From contig JBFLYE010000215.1 in the NCBI GenBank assembly GCA_040756715.1, positions 1-9,228 of the forward strand: 9,228 nt of DNA. Direction: 5' to 3'. Below, piece by piece: positions 1-6,378 of this stretch (positions within the stretch are counted from its first letter, which is position 1; the number at the start of each line of letters is the position of its first letter). Both the position numbers and the translations under genes were made by a program. Origin of the DNA: a bacterium. GTDB taxonomy: Bacteria; UBA9089; UBA9088. Under the pieces are notes generated by a model, which was not told the origin of the DNA, did not search any database, and saw only the letters and a list, made by a program, of their open reading frames with translations.

Positions 1-221
1 ATTATACCTATTGTGTAGATAAGTAAGCCTTTTCTTTTAAGGATTGAATAGTCAATTAAAGGGTTTAGGAGGCATAAAATTATTCCAAAAATTGCCCAGA
101 CTATCTGTTTTTTCCACAAAGGATATTCCCATCTGAATGTTGTGCTGTAAAGGGTAGCAATGCCAATCCCTGTTAAAAGAAGAACAAGGAGAATAAGTTG
201 TGAATTAAGCCTTTTTTTCAT
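1..221 (-). CDS. rodA: RodA-like SEDS peptidoglycan polymerase, N-terminal part (cut by window edge)
   Basis: Reading the minus strand from an ATG at 221 gives 73 open codons that run off the left edge. The peptide begins MKKR, then has a first membrane segment (about residues 8-25, ending in LYS), a basic WKKQ at 36-39, a second membrane segment (about 40-56), the loop IDYSILKRKG (56-65) and the start of a third segment. This hydrophobic pattern, with LYS after the first helix, KQ before the second and a following IDY..LK, is the N-terminal signature of SEDS glycosyltransferases (RodA/FtsW/SpoVE), which polymerise lipid II in the cytoplasmic membrane. The short N-terminus and the IDYxxLKR stretch favour RodA over FtsW. 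An in-frame TAA at 231-233 makes the ATG the only normal start, and no Shine-Dalgarno sequence precedes it. Catalytic residues lie outside the window, so RodA versus FtsW is a judgement. Confidence 0.8.
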   Translation of the reverse strand, partial: MKKRLNSQLILLVLLLTGIGIATLYSTTFRWEYPLWKKQIVWAIFGIILCLLNPLIDYSILKRKGLLIYTIGI

Positions 222-227
222 AAAAAA

Positions 228-256
228 AATTTATAATTATTTAAAAGCCTTGTCAA
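228..256 (-). promoter_or_regulatory. Putative promoter for the rodA-like gene
   Basis: On the minus strand there is a perfect -35 box TTGACA (251-256). The -10 candidates are TATAAA (230-235, spacer 15) and TAAATT (228-233, spacer 17). Either would start transcription within a few bases of the ATG at 221, giving a leaderless or nearly leaderless mRNA. This fits the absence of any Shine-Dalgarno sequence in the eight-T run before the ATG. Confidence 0.55.
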
Positions 257-276
257 GATTTGCATATAAAAAATTC

Positions 277-305
277 TTGAAAATTGTTCCTTTAGTTTGT
301 ATAAT
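277..305 (+). promoter_or_regulatory. Sigma-70-type promoter for the clpP operon
   Basis: TTGAAA (277-282), a 17-nt spacer, then a perfect TATAAT (300-305). Transcription would start near 312, so the leader to the ATG at 325 is only about 13 nt and consists mostly of the ribosome binding site AGGTGA (313-318). It points away from the rodA-like promoter, so the 103-nt gap is a divergent control region. No other strong promoter is apparent before metK, so this one probably serves the whole plus-strand gene set. Confidence 0.75.
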
Positions 306-324
306 AAATCAGAGGTGATGAGAT

Positions 325-756
325 ATGGTAGTTAATGCCATTGAGCCAAATCAAGGATATGTTTCCGAGATGCCAAAGGAGGTAAATGAAATAGCAAGTG
401 CTTCTGTAAGGGCAGAGATGCCTCAAGCAGAAACCCGAGACTCTTTTCGTTCTCCGATGCCTGTATCAGATGCGGTTGAGCCAGATCCTGCTATGTCTGT
501 TTATACAAGCCAAATATACCAGCAACAACAGGCATACTTTGATACGGCAAGAAGGATTGAAATAGGTGCGGTTGGGATTGGCGGGCAAGACCATGGAACT
601 TTACCACCGCCATTTGAGGTATCTCTATTGAGACCTGCAGAGACCCTTATAAGCCTATCAAAGGATGGATGGAGGGGGATTCTTCCTTACAATCCCTACA
701 TTTATCATAATTTTATGTGGAAACAACCACAGGAGCAAATCTCTATAGTTTGGTAA
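325..756 (+). CDS. Hypothetical protein, first gene of the clpP operon
   Basis: A 143-residue soluble protein of unknown function. The start is well supported: ATG at 325, six bases after AGGTGA and 19 nt after a perfect TATAAT box. It has no signal peptide and no membrane segment. The N-terminal half (residues 1-70) is low in hydrophobics and rich in Glu, Pro, Ser, Ala and Gln, with a QQQQ run near 67-70, and is probably disordered. The C-terminal half looks more ordered, with [15 protein letters not shown] and an aromatic stretch, [11 protein letters not shown], near the end. Its TAA stop lies 2 nt before the clpP start, so translation of clpP is likely coupled to it. I see no recognisable family motif. 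The position suggests, but does not show, a role linked to ClpP. Confidence 0.75.
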   Translation: MVVNAIEPNQGYVSEMPKEVNEIASASVRAEMPQAETRDSFRSPMPVSDAVEPDPAMSVYTSQIYQQQQAYFDTARRIEIGAVGIGGQDHGTLPPPFEVSLLRPAETLISLSKDGWRGILPYNPYIYHNFMWKQPQEQISIVW

Positions 757-758
757 AA

Positions 759-1361
759 ATGGAAAAATTTCAGCTTGTTCCTATGGTTATAGAGCAAAGC
801 CCAAGGGGTGAAAGGGGGTATGATATATTCTCTCGCCTCCTCAAAGATAGAATTATATTTTTAGGCCTACCGATTGATGATGAGGTATCAAATATAATAA
901 CCGCCCAGATGCTCTATTTGGAAGCAGAAGACCCAGAAAGGGATATTGACATTTATATCAATAGCCCAGGGGGCATAGTTACTGCCGGGCTTGCCATATA
1001 TGATACAATGCAATACATAAAATGTGATATTTCAACCATCTGTATTGGCCAGGCTGCATCAATGGGAGCCTTAATCCTTTCGGCAGGGACAAAGGGAAAA
1101 AGGTTTGTCCTTCCCCATGCCAGGATTATGATTCATCAGCCATTGGGTGGAGCACAAGGACAAGCTACTGACATAGGGATTCAGGCAAAGGAGATCTTAA
1201 GGGTAAAGGAAGAAATAAACAAAATTCTTGCAAAACATACAGGTCAGAAGCTTGAAAGAATTGAGCAAGACTCGGATAGGGATTTTTATATGTCAGCTAA
1301 AGAGGCTGTAGAATATGGAATAGCTGATCAAGTTTTTACAAGCAGGAAAACAAAGAAGTAG
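759..1361 (+). CDS. clpP: ATP-dependent Clp protease proteolytic subunit ClpP
   Basis: A serine peptidase that forms the tetradecameric chamber working with Clp ATPases (ClpX, ClpA or ClpC) to degrade unfolded, tagged or regulatory proteins in the cytosol. From the ATG at 759 it has 200 residues, close to the usual ClpP length. Family landmarks in order: [18 protein letters not shown] (6-23), YINSPGG (66-72), the nucleophile Ser101 in GQAASMGA, His126 in [14 protein letters not shown], and Asp175 in DSDRD. The Ser-His-Asp spacing (25 and 49) matches E. coli and B. subtilis ClpP, so the triad is complete. The gene can be read in frame from a GTG at 717, but that would overlap the upstream gene by 40 nt; the ATG at 759, 2 nt after the upstream stop, fits the family better. 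No clear Shine-Dalgarno sequence precedes it, which suggests coupling. No Clp ATPase gene is visible nearby. Confidence 0.97.
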   Translation: MEKFQLVPMVIEQSPRGERGYDIFSRLLKDRIIFLGLPIDDEVSNIITAQMLYLEAEDPERDIDIYINSPGGIVTAGLAIYDTMQYIKCDISTICIGQAASMGALILSAGTKGKRFVLPHARIMIHQPLGGAQGQATDIGIQAKEILRVKEEINKILAKHTGQKLERIEQDSDRDFYMSAKEAVEYGIADQVFTSRKTKK

Positions 1362-3838
1362 TGGACTTTCCGAAAATTGTTAAAAATCTTTCCGATAAAT
1401 CAATTATTTTTGGAAAAGGAAGAAGAAAAAAGGCAGTAGAAGAGCTTGCAAAAATAGGGACAGCCGAGGTAGTTCCATATCTTGTCAATGCCCTTTCTGA
1501 TTCTGATAGTGAGGTAAAAAGACATGCCTTTTCTTCCCTTTGCCATCTTTCTGACCCTTCTGCAATTGATTGCCTTTGTTCTAATTATCTTAAGGATAGA
1601 AATGAAAAGGTATGGGAGATAATTACCACAAGGGGTTTCGCACCATCATCTCCTAAAGAAAGAATCCTTTTTTTTATAAAAACAGGCCAAACCGCAAAGT
1701 GTATCCCTCCATCTTCTCCTGATATTCCTGTTCTTATTGAAATGCTAAAAGAAGGGGAAACAAAAAATGAAGCCACAAGAATCCTCTCAAGCATCAATGA
1801 TGATACTGTAAAGGAAGGACTTTTTAATAACCTCTTTTTAACCTGGAATAACACCCTTTTTTCATTTCTTATAAATACAAGCTTTCTTCCCCAAGATGAT
1901 GGAAAAAGGCTTATATTCTATCTATTTCTAGGAAGGGATGAGGATGCGCAATTTATTGAAAAGAGAAAAAAGGGCTCTTTTATTTCGGGTTATAAATCCC
2001 TTGGACTTGAGGGAAAAAATAGGCTAATAGAGATTCTGGTCAAAAAACCCTCCCTTTTACACCTTCTTTATAATCTCATTGCTTTTGAAAATAACCTAGG
2101 AATTATGAGGTCTATATTTAAACTTATTATTGAACACAAAATGAAAGAGGCGTTTTCTTTCTTTCTTAAAAGAAGGGAGGAAGATTTTATTATAAAGATC
2201 TTAAGCGGTCTTTCTATTTCTAATGAAGACCTTCTTGAGATAGGGCTTATAAAGGGAGGGCTTGTTTTGTGTATGGTATATAATTGCTTAAAAAAAAGGG
2301 GGTGGAAAACGAATGAACCACTTCTTCTTGAATTTATAGAATATGTAGGAAAGATTGAGGATGAGCTTTTAAGGGTAAATATAAGGGCTTTAGCTTCTAA
2401 CAACAAAAGGGAGGCTATATCTATTCTCTCTAAAATTAAGGATAAAAGGGCAATAGATAACTTGATTTCCCTTCTTAAAGACCAGAATTGGAGAATAAAA
2501 AGGCAGGCAAGTAATTGCCTTGTTGAAATTGGAGGAAATAGGGTTTTATCCTCTTTGATTGAGCTATTTAAGGAAAAAGATTGGGCTTTAAGGGTTATAT
2601 GCTCTGAAAGCTTAGCAATGATGGGACAGGAAAAGGTAATAGAATTTCTTATTAAGGCACAATCAGAGGAGAAATTAGAGGTTTCTGAAGAGGCTTATAT
2701 ATCTTTAGCAAAGCTTTGCCCTCCTTCTTCCCAAGATGTTTTCATTAAGGCTTTAAGACATAATAACCCAAAGATAAGGAGAATAGCAACTGCCTCCCTT
2801 GGAAAGATAGGAAGCGATAGGGCAATAAAACCCCTCATTAGGACATTAAATGATATGGATAGTGTTGTAAGGCTACAGATATCATATTCCCTTGCAAATA
2901 TTGGAAAAAGATATAATGTAAGCCTTCCCATAGAGGAAAAGGGTTTATTTGCTAAAACTGGAATTATCAAGGCAATTGGTCTTAAGGCCGAGGAGAAACA
3001 CATAGATTTTCTCCTTTCTTCCCTTAATGATGGTGATTGGAGAATAAGAAAAGAGGCGATTAGAAGCTTAAAAAAGATAGGAAAACCGTATTTTATTAAG
3101 CCATTAATTAAGATGCTTCAGGATGAAAAGCTTGAGGTAAAAAGGGAAGCATCCATTGCTCTATGCAGACTTGGTGAAGAAAAGGGATTTGGTATACTTG
3201 TGGATGGAATAAGAAGCAAGAATTGGAGTGTTCAAATACAAATGGCTCATACAATGAGCAATTATATTACAGAAAATAGAGAAAGGGTTTTTAAGCTTTT
3301 TGTTGAATTAACCAAAGACCCAGATTCCCAGACAAGGGCAGCTGCCATTATTGGCATTGGAATGATGGGGGATGAAAAATTTATCCCAACCCTTCTTATG
3401 GCATGGACGCAGGAGAGAGAGGTTGGGATAAAAAAGAGAATAATCACATCCTTAATTAATATTGGAAGCGAAAAGGGCCAAAGGGCATTTATCCTTGGGC
3501 TATCAGACAAAAGCGAAGAAATAAGAGAAGCCTCTGCATATGGATTTAAAAGATTAAGGATAAAAGATGGTTTTAGCCCCCTTATTGAAAAGATTGATGA
3601 TAATAGTAGCAGGGTAAGAAAAAGCATATTCTCATCCTTAAGGCAAATTGTTGATGAATTTGGGATGGAAATTGCTGAAAAAAACCTTGTCTTACTTGAT
3701 AAAAAGATAAGGGAATTATCTAATGAGAAAAGGGATGCCTCTGAGATTACTGAGATCTTGCTCCTTCGCCTTTCCCTTGCCATATTGAAATATAAAAAGA
3801 GGTCAGGAGGAAGATATCAGGAGTCAGGAGTTATATGA
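1361..3838 (+). CDS. Large HEAT-repeat protein
   Basis: An 825-residue protein built largely from HEAT-like helical repeats, a scaffold that binds other proteins or nucleic acids. Typical repeat patterns (hydrophobic helix, D-x-x-x-x-VR/IR/IK, A-x-x-x-L-x-x-IG) occur at about residues 22-62, 364-425, 455-520, 548-610, 657-705 and 737-765; residues 190-340 are helical but degenerate. I see no signal peptide, membrane segment or catalytic motif, and nothing that makes it a phycobilin lyase despite the repeat type. The start is GTG at 1361, sharing one base with the clpP TAG stop, so it is probably translated by coupling; no ATG lies near. Arginine is AGA/AGG in about 57 of 58 codons counted by hand. 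The last 12 residues (SGGRYQESGVI region) are encoded by a heptanucleotide array at 3803-3830, so the natural C-terminus may have been replaced. The stop overlaps the next ATG (ATGA). Confidence 0.9.
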   Translation: MDFPKIVKNLSDKSIIFGKGRRKKAVEELAKIGTAEVVPYLVNALSDSDSEVKRHAFSSLCHLSDPSAIDCLCSNYLKDRNEKVWEIITTRGFAPSSPKERILFFIKTGQTAKCIPPSSPDIPVLIEMLKEGETKNEATRILSSINDDTVKEGLFNNLFLTWNNTLFSFLINTSFLPQDDGKRLIFYLFLGRDEDAQFIEKRKKGSFISGYKSLGLEGKNRLIEILVKKPSLLHLLYNLIAFENNLGIMRSIFKLIIEHKMKEAFSFFLKRREEDFIIKILSGLSISNEDLLEIGLIKGGLVLCMVYNCLKKRGWKTNEPLLLEFIEYVGKIEDELLRVNIRALASNNKREAISILSKIKDKRAIDNLISLLKDQNWRIKRQASNCLVEIGGNRVLSSLIELFKEKDWALRVICSESLAMMGQEKVIEFLIKAQSEEKLEVSEEAYISLAKLCPPSSQDVFIKALRHNNPKIRRIATASLGKIGSDRAIKPLIRTLNDMDSVVRLQISYSLANIGKRYNVSLPIEEKGLFAKTGIIKAIGLKAEEKHIDFLLSSLNDGDWRIRKEAIRSLKKIGKPYFIKPLIKMLQDEKLEVKREASIALCRLGEEKGFGILVDGIRSKNWSVQIQMAHTMSNYITENRERVFKLFVELTKDPDSQTRAAAIIGIGMMGDEKFIPTLLMAWTQEREVGIKKRIITSLINIGSEKGQRAFILGLSDKSEEIREASAYGFKRLRIKDGFSPLIEKIDDNSSRVRKSIFSSLRQIVDEFGMEIAEKNLVLLDKKIRELSNEKRDASEITEILLLRLSLAILKYKKRSGGRYQESGVI
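3803..3830 (-). repeat. Heptanucleotide array A (TCAGGAG on the plus strand)
   Basis: Four units in strict 7-nt phase: TCAGGAG (3803), a degenerate GAAGATA (3810), TCAGGAG (3817) and TCAGGAG (3824). On the minus strand the unit reads GACTCCT. It encodes the tail of the HEAT protein, and its last unit supplies AGGAG (3826-3830), a Shine-Dalgarno sequence four bases before the ATG at 3835. It ends at the left junction of the restriction-modification cassette. Confidence 0.75.
3826..3830 (+). promoter_or_regulatory. Repeat-derived ribosome binding site for the methyltransferase
   Basis: AGGAG sits four bases before the ATG at 3835 and is part of the 7-bp array. If the cassette at 3835-5773 is an insertion, this was previously the ribosome binding site of the phosphatidyltransferase gene, which now has only the weaker GGAAAG (5765-5770), three bases from its start. 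Confidence 0.6.
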
Positions 3839-3853
3839 TTGGTGGTTTTGGAA
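3835..3853 (+). repeat. Left copy of a 19-nt imperfect direct repeat flanking the cassette
   Basis: ATGATTGGTGGTTTTGGAA here matches ATGATAGGTTCTTTTGGAA at 5774 in 16 of 19 positions. It encodes MIGGFG against MIGSFG. It reads as a fossil start of the phosphatidyltransferase gene, now fused in frame to the methyltransferase. Confidence 0.6.
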
Positions 3854-5010
3854 AAATGGCAAATAACGGTATAGAATTACAATACAAAGCAAAAGAAGAT
3901 TTAAAAAGGATTATCGCTATCATATCCCCAGTTACTCTCAAGGAAATCGTAAGTTTTGGTCAGAACAGACTTGATGGATGGAGCAATATGCTTATCTTCG
4001 GGGATAACTTACAGGCGTTAAGAACTTTGATAAAAGAACCAAATATCAAAGGAAAAATTAGGTTGGTATATATAGACCCTCCCTTTGGGACAAACCAAGA
4101 CTTCAAAAGTGGAATTTCACGAACAGTAAGTAAGAGTAGAGAAGACGATACCGCATATAATGATAGACTCGTGGGGGCAGAATACATTGAGTTTTTAAGA
4201 AAAAGAATTATTTTGCTTAGAGAGATAATGTCAGAGGATAGCTCAATATATGTTCACATTGATTGGAAAATGTGTCACTATGTGAAAGTTCTAATGGATG
4301 AGATTTTTGGGCAGGAACGATTTATCAATAATATTACGAGAATAAAATGCAACCCAAAAAGCTTTAGAAGAATGGCATACGGAAATATGACAGATGCAAT
4401 TCTTTTTTATTCAAAAACTGATGAGTATATTTGGAACGATCAGCGAGAAGACTTTACAGATGAACAAATAAAAACCCTATTTCCTAAAATTGATAAGGAG
4501 GGCAGGCATTATACAACACTTCCTCTCCACGCTCCAGGCGAAACTCTAAATGGACCCACGGGGAAGGAATGGAGAGGACGTAAGCCTCCAAGAGGAAGTC
4601 ACTGGCAATATCCTCCAGAAGAATTGGACAAATTAAATGAGCAAGGTTTGATTGAATGGTCATCTACAGGAAATCCACGCCGAATATATTATGCAGAGGA
4701 AGCTGTGAAAAAGGGTAAAAAACGACAGGATATTTGGGAATTTAAAGACCCTCCATATCCTTCTTATCCAACTGAAAAAAATCTTGAAATGCTCAAAACT
4801 ATTATAGAGGCATCCTCAAACCCAGATGACTTAGTTTTAGACTGTTTTGTTGGTTCTGGGACAACTTTAATTGCCGCAGAAGAGTTGGGAAGGCGGTGGA
4901 TTGGGATTGATAATTCTAAAGTTGCTTTAGATGTAGCACAAAAAAGGCTTTCATCAATAAAAAAACATTCAAGGTTTACACTATACAAGATATGGGAGAA
5001 AATGGAATGA
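3835..5010 (+). CDS. Site-specific DNA methyltransferase, beta-class amino-MTase
   Basis: Transfers a methyl group from S-adenosylmethionine to an exocyclic amino group (probably adenine N6) in a DNA target, protecting it from the paired endonuclease. From the ATG at 3835 it has 391 residues. The order is: NMLIFGDNLQAL (51-62, motif X type), catalytic DPPF (81-84, motif IV), a central region carrying the probable target-recognition domain (about 165-300), then YPTEKNLEML and LDCFVGSGTT (335-344, motif I, SAM binding) and WIGID (355-359). Motif IV before motif I is the beta arrangement, also used by type III Mod proteins, but the length is shorter than a typical Mod. The first seven residues, MIGGFGK, look borrowed from the displaced downstream gene; the native start may be the ATG at 3856 (MANNGIEL), giving 384 residues. 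Target sequence and base cannot be read from the sequence. Confidence 0.93.
   Translation: MIGGFGKMANNGIELQYKAKEDLKRIIAIISPVTLKEIVSFGQNRLDGWSNMLIFGDNLQALRTLIKEPNIKGKIRLVYIDPPFGTNQDFKSGISRTVSKSREDDTAYNDRLVGAEYIEFLRKRIILLREIMSEDSSIYVHIDWKMCHYVKVLMDEIFGQERFINNITRIKCNPKSFRRMAYGNMTDAILFYSKTDEYIWNDQREDFTDEQIKTLFPKIDKEGRHYTTLPLHAPGETLNGPTGKEWRGRKPPRGSHWQYPPEELDKLNEQGLIEWSSTGNPRRIYYAEEAVKKGKKRQDIWEFKDPPYPSYPTEKNLEMLKTIIEASSNPDDLVLDCFVGSGTTLIAAEELGRRWIGIDNSKVALDVAQKRLSSIKKHSRFTLYKIWEKME
4994..4998 (+). promoter_or_regulatory. Ribosome binding site that fixes the endonuclease start
   Basis: GGGAG lies eight bases before the ATG at 5007 and inside the end of the methyltransferase gene. It supports 5007 rather than the in-frame ATG at 4992, which has no upstream purine-rich site at a useful distance. 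Confidence 0.6.
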
Positions 5011-5777
5011 ACGAATGGGTAAGAAAGAGCATAAAGATTGCTAATGCACCGGGATATTTGGATAACCTTCACAATATTTATTCTACAACAGAAGAATCAT
5101 GGAGAGCAATTTCTGTTGACACCAAAAAAGAATTAGAAGAAATTTTTAAATCCGGTGATGATGTGTCGTTGGTTAGGGAGCTATTAAGATTACCGAAGTT
5201 TCCGATCAATGACCCTTATGTAGCATTTTTACGAAAAAAGGATGTTTTCGTTAAATATAATCCTAAGACTGTTAACAGAATAGCTAAGAGAGTTCGTTCT
5301 TTGGGATTTAAGGCAATAATAGAAGCCATTGAAGAACCTAAGGCATCAAGTAGGCGAATCGGGATTCTTTTTAGAAAATGGCTACCAAGCATTGGCTATC
5401 CTGTACTTCCAGAATCCGAGTTTGGAACCTATAAAGGAATAGCATTTCTTCAAGGAAGCGATGCACAACTAAGGAATTTTGCAAACGAAAAACTTGGCTG
5501 TAATCTTGAGAAAGGACTAGATTTTCTTGCCAAAGTAAAAGATATTTATTTGATTGGGGAAGTAAAATTTCTTACTGATTATGGGGGTGCACAGAATGCA
5601 AACTTTGAAGATGCACTGAGATTGTTTAGAAAGAAGGAGGGGAATGCTATGCGAATCGCTGTCCTTGATGGTGTTGTATGGATCAAAGATGGAACAAAAA
5701 TGTATAGAACAGTTTGTGAGTTAGAAGAAACGGCTTTGACTGCCCTCTTACTTAAAAAATTCTTGGAAAGTCAATGA
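5007..5777 (+). CDS. Probable type II restriction endonuclease (PD-(D/E)xK fold)
   Basis: A 256-residue protein partnered with the methyltransferase; it overlaps that gene's stop by ATGA, so the protective enzyme is made first and the two are coupled. The likely active site is Asp172 in KGLDFLAKV, followed by Glu185-Val-Lys187 in IGEVKFLTDYGG, a PD-(D/E)xK arrangement. The continuation TDYGGAQNANFEDA (190-203) is a conserved block that, from memory, occurs in type II enzymes of the Tsp45I/HinfI sort; I cannot assign the cut site. The N-terminal 110 residues are mostly charged helices. It is soluble, with no helicase motifs, so type I and type III are excluded. The ATG at 5007 is preferred over 4992 because of GGGAG eight bases upstream. 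Its stop falls in ATGA with the next gene, exactly at the inferred insertion junction, so the last residues could have been changed by the insertion. Confidence 0.82.
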   Translation: MNEWVRKSIKIANAPGYLDNLHNIYSTTEESWRAISVDTKKELEEIFKSGDDVSLVRELLRLPKFPINDPYVAFLRKKDVFVKYNPKTVNRIAKRVRSLGFKAIIEAIEEPKASSRRIGILFRKWLPSIGYPVLPESEFGTYKGIAFLQGSDAQLRNFANEKLGCNLEKGLDFLAKVKDIYLIGEVKFLTDYGGAQNANFEDALRLFRKKEGNAMRIAVLDGVVWIKDGTKMYRTVCELEETALTALLLKKFLESQ

Positions 5778-5792
5778 TAGGTTCTTTTGGAA
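5774..5792 (+). repeat. Right copy of the 19-nt imperfect direct repeat
   Basis: ATGATAGGTTCTTTTGGAA, the true start of the phosphatidyltransferase gene, encodes MIGSFG. It matches 3835-3853 with mismatches only at repeat positions 6, 10 and 11. The similarity does not extend upstream of the ATG or beyond position 19. Confidence 0.6.
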
Positions 5793-6349
5793 GGAGATAT
5801 ACCTTTGTTTTAGACCCATTGGTCATTATTTTAAAAAAAATGGGTCTTTCTCCCAATGCATTAAGTATTATCGGCTTAATTATGTGTATTGCCTCAGGTT
5901 TTTGTTTTGCCATTGGGGATTTTATCTGTGGGAGCCTTTCCCTTCTTATTGCTGGATTACTTGATATATTGGATGGCAAACTCGCTAGAGACTCCCCACT
6001 TCCGACTTCCGACTCCCGACTTTATTTTGGTGCATTCCTTGATTCCTCCCTTGACAGATATGGCGATTCTTTTGTATTCTTTGGGATTATCTATCATTAT
6101 TTAGAAAACCATATTTTGGTAATTGTTTCTTTATTTAGCCTTATGGGTGCTTATCTTACAAGCTATATCAAGGCAAGGGCAGAGAAATGGATCAAGATAA
6201 ATGTTGGTCTCTTGGAAAGGCCAGAAAGAATTATCTTGCTGATAATTGGAGGGCTTACACGGATGGATATAGCCTTGTGGATACTGGCAATACTTGGAAA
6301 CATAACCGCAATCCAAAGGATTATCTATGTAATGCGGAATGCAGAATAA
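5774..6349 (+). CDS. CDP-alcohol phosphatidyltransferase, probable phosphatidylinositol-phosphate synthase
   Basis: A membrane enzyme that displaces CMP from CDP-diacylglycerol with an alcohol. Given ino1 immediately downstream, the acceptor is probably inositol 1-phosphate, yielding phosphatidylinositol phosphate; the sequence alone does not exclude glycerol 3-phosphate. It has 191 residues, a normal length. GLSPNALSIIGL (24-35) is the usual family opening. The catalytic motif is D64-x2-D67-G68-x2-A71-R72, then G86-x3-D90-x3-D94. All acidic metal ligands are present, but 13 residues lie between R72 and G86, where the family has 8. The extra stretch (DSPLPTSDSRL) is encoded by a 7-bp repeat array. 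Hydrophobic segments lie near 29-50, 51-66, 97-107, 112-133 and 152-186. The start overlaps the endonuclease stop (ATGA), with weak GGAAAG upstream. The strong AAGGAG at 5791 has no in-frame start after it. Confidence 0.9.
   Translation: MIGSFGRRYTFVLDPLVIILKKMGLSPNALSIIGLIMCIASGFCFAIGDFICGSLSLLIAGLLDILDGKLARDSPLPTSDSRLYFGAFLDSSLDRYGDSFVFFGIIYHYLENHILVIVSLFSLMGAYLTSYIKARAEKWIKINVGLLERPERIILLIIGGLTRMDIALWILAILGNITAIQRIIYVMRNAE
5990..6024 (+). repeat. Heptanucleotide array B inside the phosphatidyltransferase motif
   Basis: Five units in phase: GACTCCC (5990), CACTTCC (5997), GACTTCC (6004), GACTCCC (6011) and a decayed GACTTTA (6018). The array begins at the codon after the catalytic AR and ends just before the FG of the second half of the motif. 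Because 7 is not a multiple of 3, successive units are read in different frames, giving DSPLPTSDSRLY. Confidence 0.75.
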
Positions 6350-6367
6350 AAAAATCCAAAATAAAAC

Positions 6368-6374
6368 GGGAGGT
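6368..6374 (+). promoter_or_regulatory. Ribosome binding site that fixes the ino1 start
   Basis: GGGAGGT lies four bases before the ATG at 6379. It decides against the much longer in-frame reading from 6187, which would overlap the phosphatidyltransferase by 163 nt. Confidence 0.8.
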
Positions 6375-6378
6375 AAAG

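Larger units (their letters stand above)
3835..5773 (+). mobile_element. Putative inserted restriction-modification cassette
   Basis: A two-gene block (methyltransferase, endonuclease) that interrupts an otherwise coherent operon. At its left end 3835-3853 repeats the first 19 nt of the downstream gene (5774-5792) with 16 matches, as expected of a target duplication. Removing 3835-5773 joins the AGGAG-containing end of the HEAT gene directly to the ATG of the phosphatidyltransferase. Arginine codons of the CGN type make up about 8 of 26 in the methyltransferase and 4 of 16 in the endonuclease, against about 1 of 58 in the HEAT gene. No transposase, integrase or terminal inverted repeat is seen, so this is not a classical transposon. 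Confidence 0.6.

Noticed and set aside
717-758. Extended clpP start at GTG 717 or TTG 750
   Set aside because: GTG 717 would overlap the upstream gene by 40 nt and adds residues unlike ClpP N-termini. TTG 750 has only a distant AGGAG. The ATG at 759 right after the upstream stop is preferred.
1585-3783. Several minus-strand open frames of 89-173 codons opposite the HEAT gene
   Set aside because: They lie opposite a convincing coding sequence, are rich in Ser, Phe and Ile as expected from the complement, and show no ribosome binding sites or family motifs.
4992-5006. Endonuclease start at ATG 4992
   Set aside because: It has no suitable ribosome binding site, while 5007 has GGGAG at eight bases and forms the ATGA overlap typical of this operon.
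5791-5803. Strong ribosome binding site AAGGAGATATACC inside the phosphatidyltransferase gene
   Set aside because: No in-frame start codon follows at a suitable distance (the TTG at 5805 is out of frame), and a later start would remove the family N-terminus. It is coding sequence for residues GRRYT.
5990-6017. Idea that the paired endonuclease targets GANTC sites, since GACTC occurs in arrays A and B
   Set aside because: The resemblance of the endonuclease to HinfI-type enzymes is only a short motif recalled from memory, and the target cannot be read from the sequence.
6187-6378. Longer N-terminus for ino1 from 6187
   Set aside because: It lies inside the phosphatidyltransferase gene in another frame, and GGGAGGT four bases before 6379 marks the true start.
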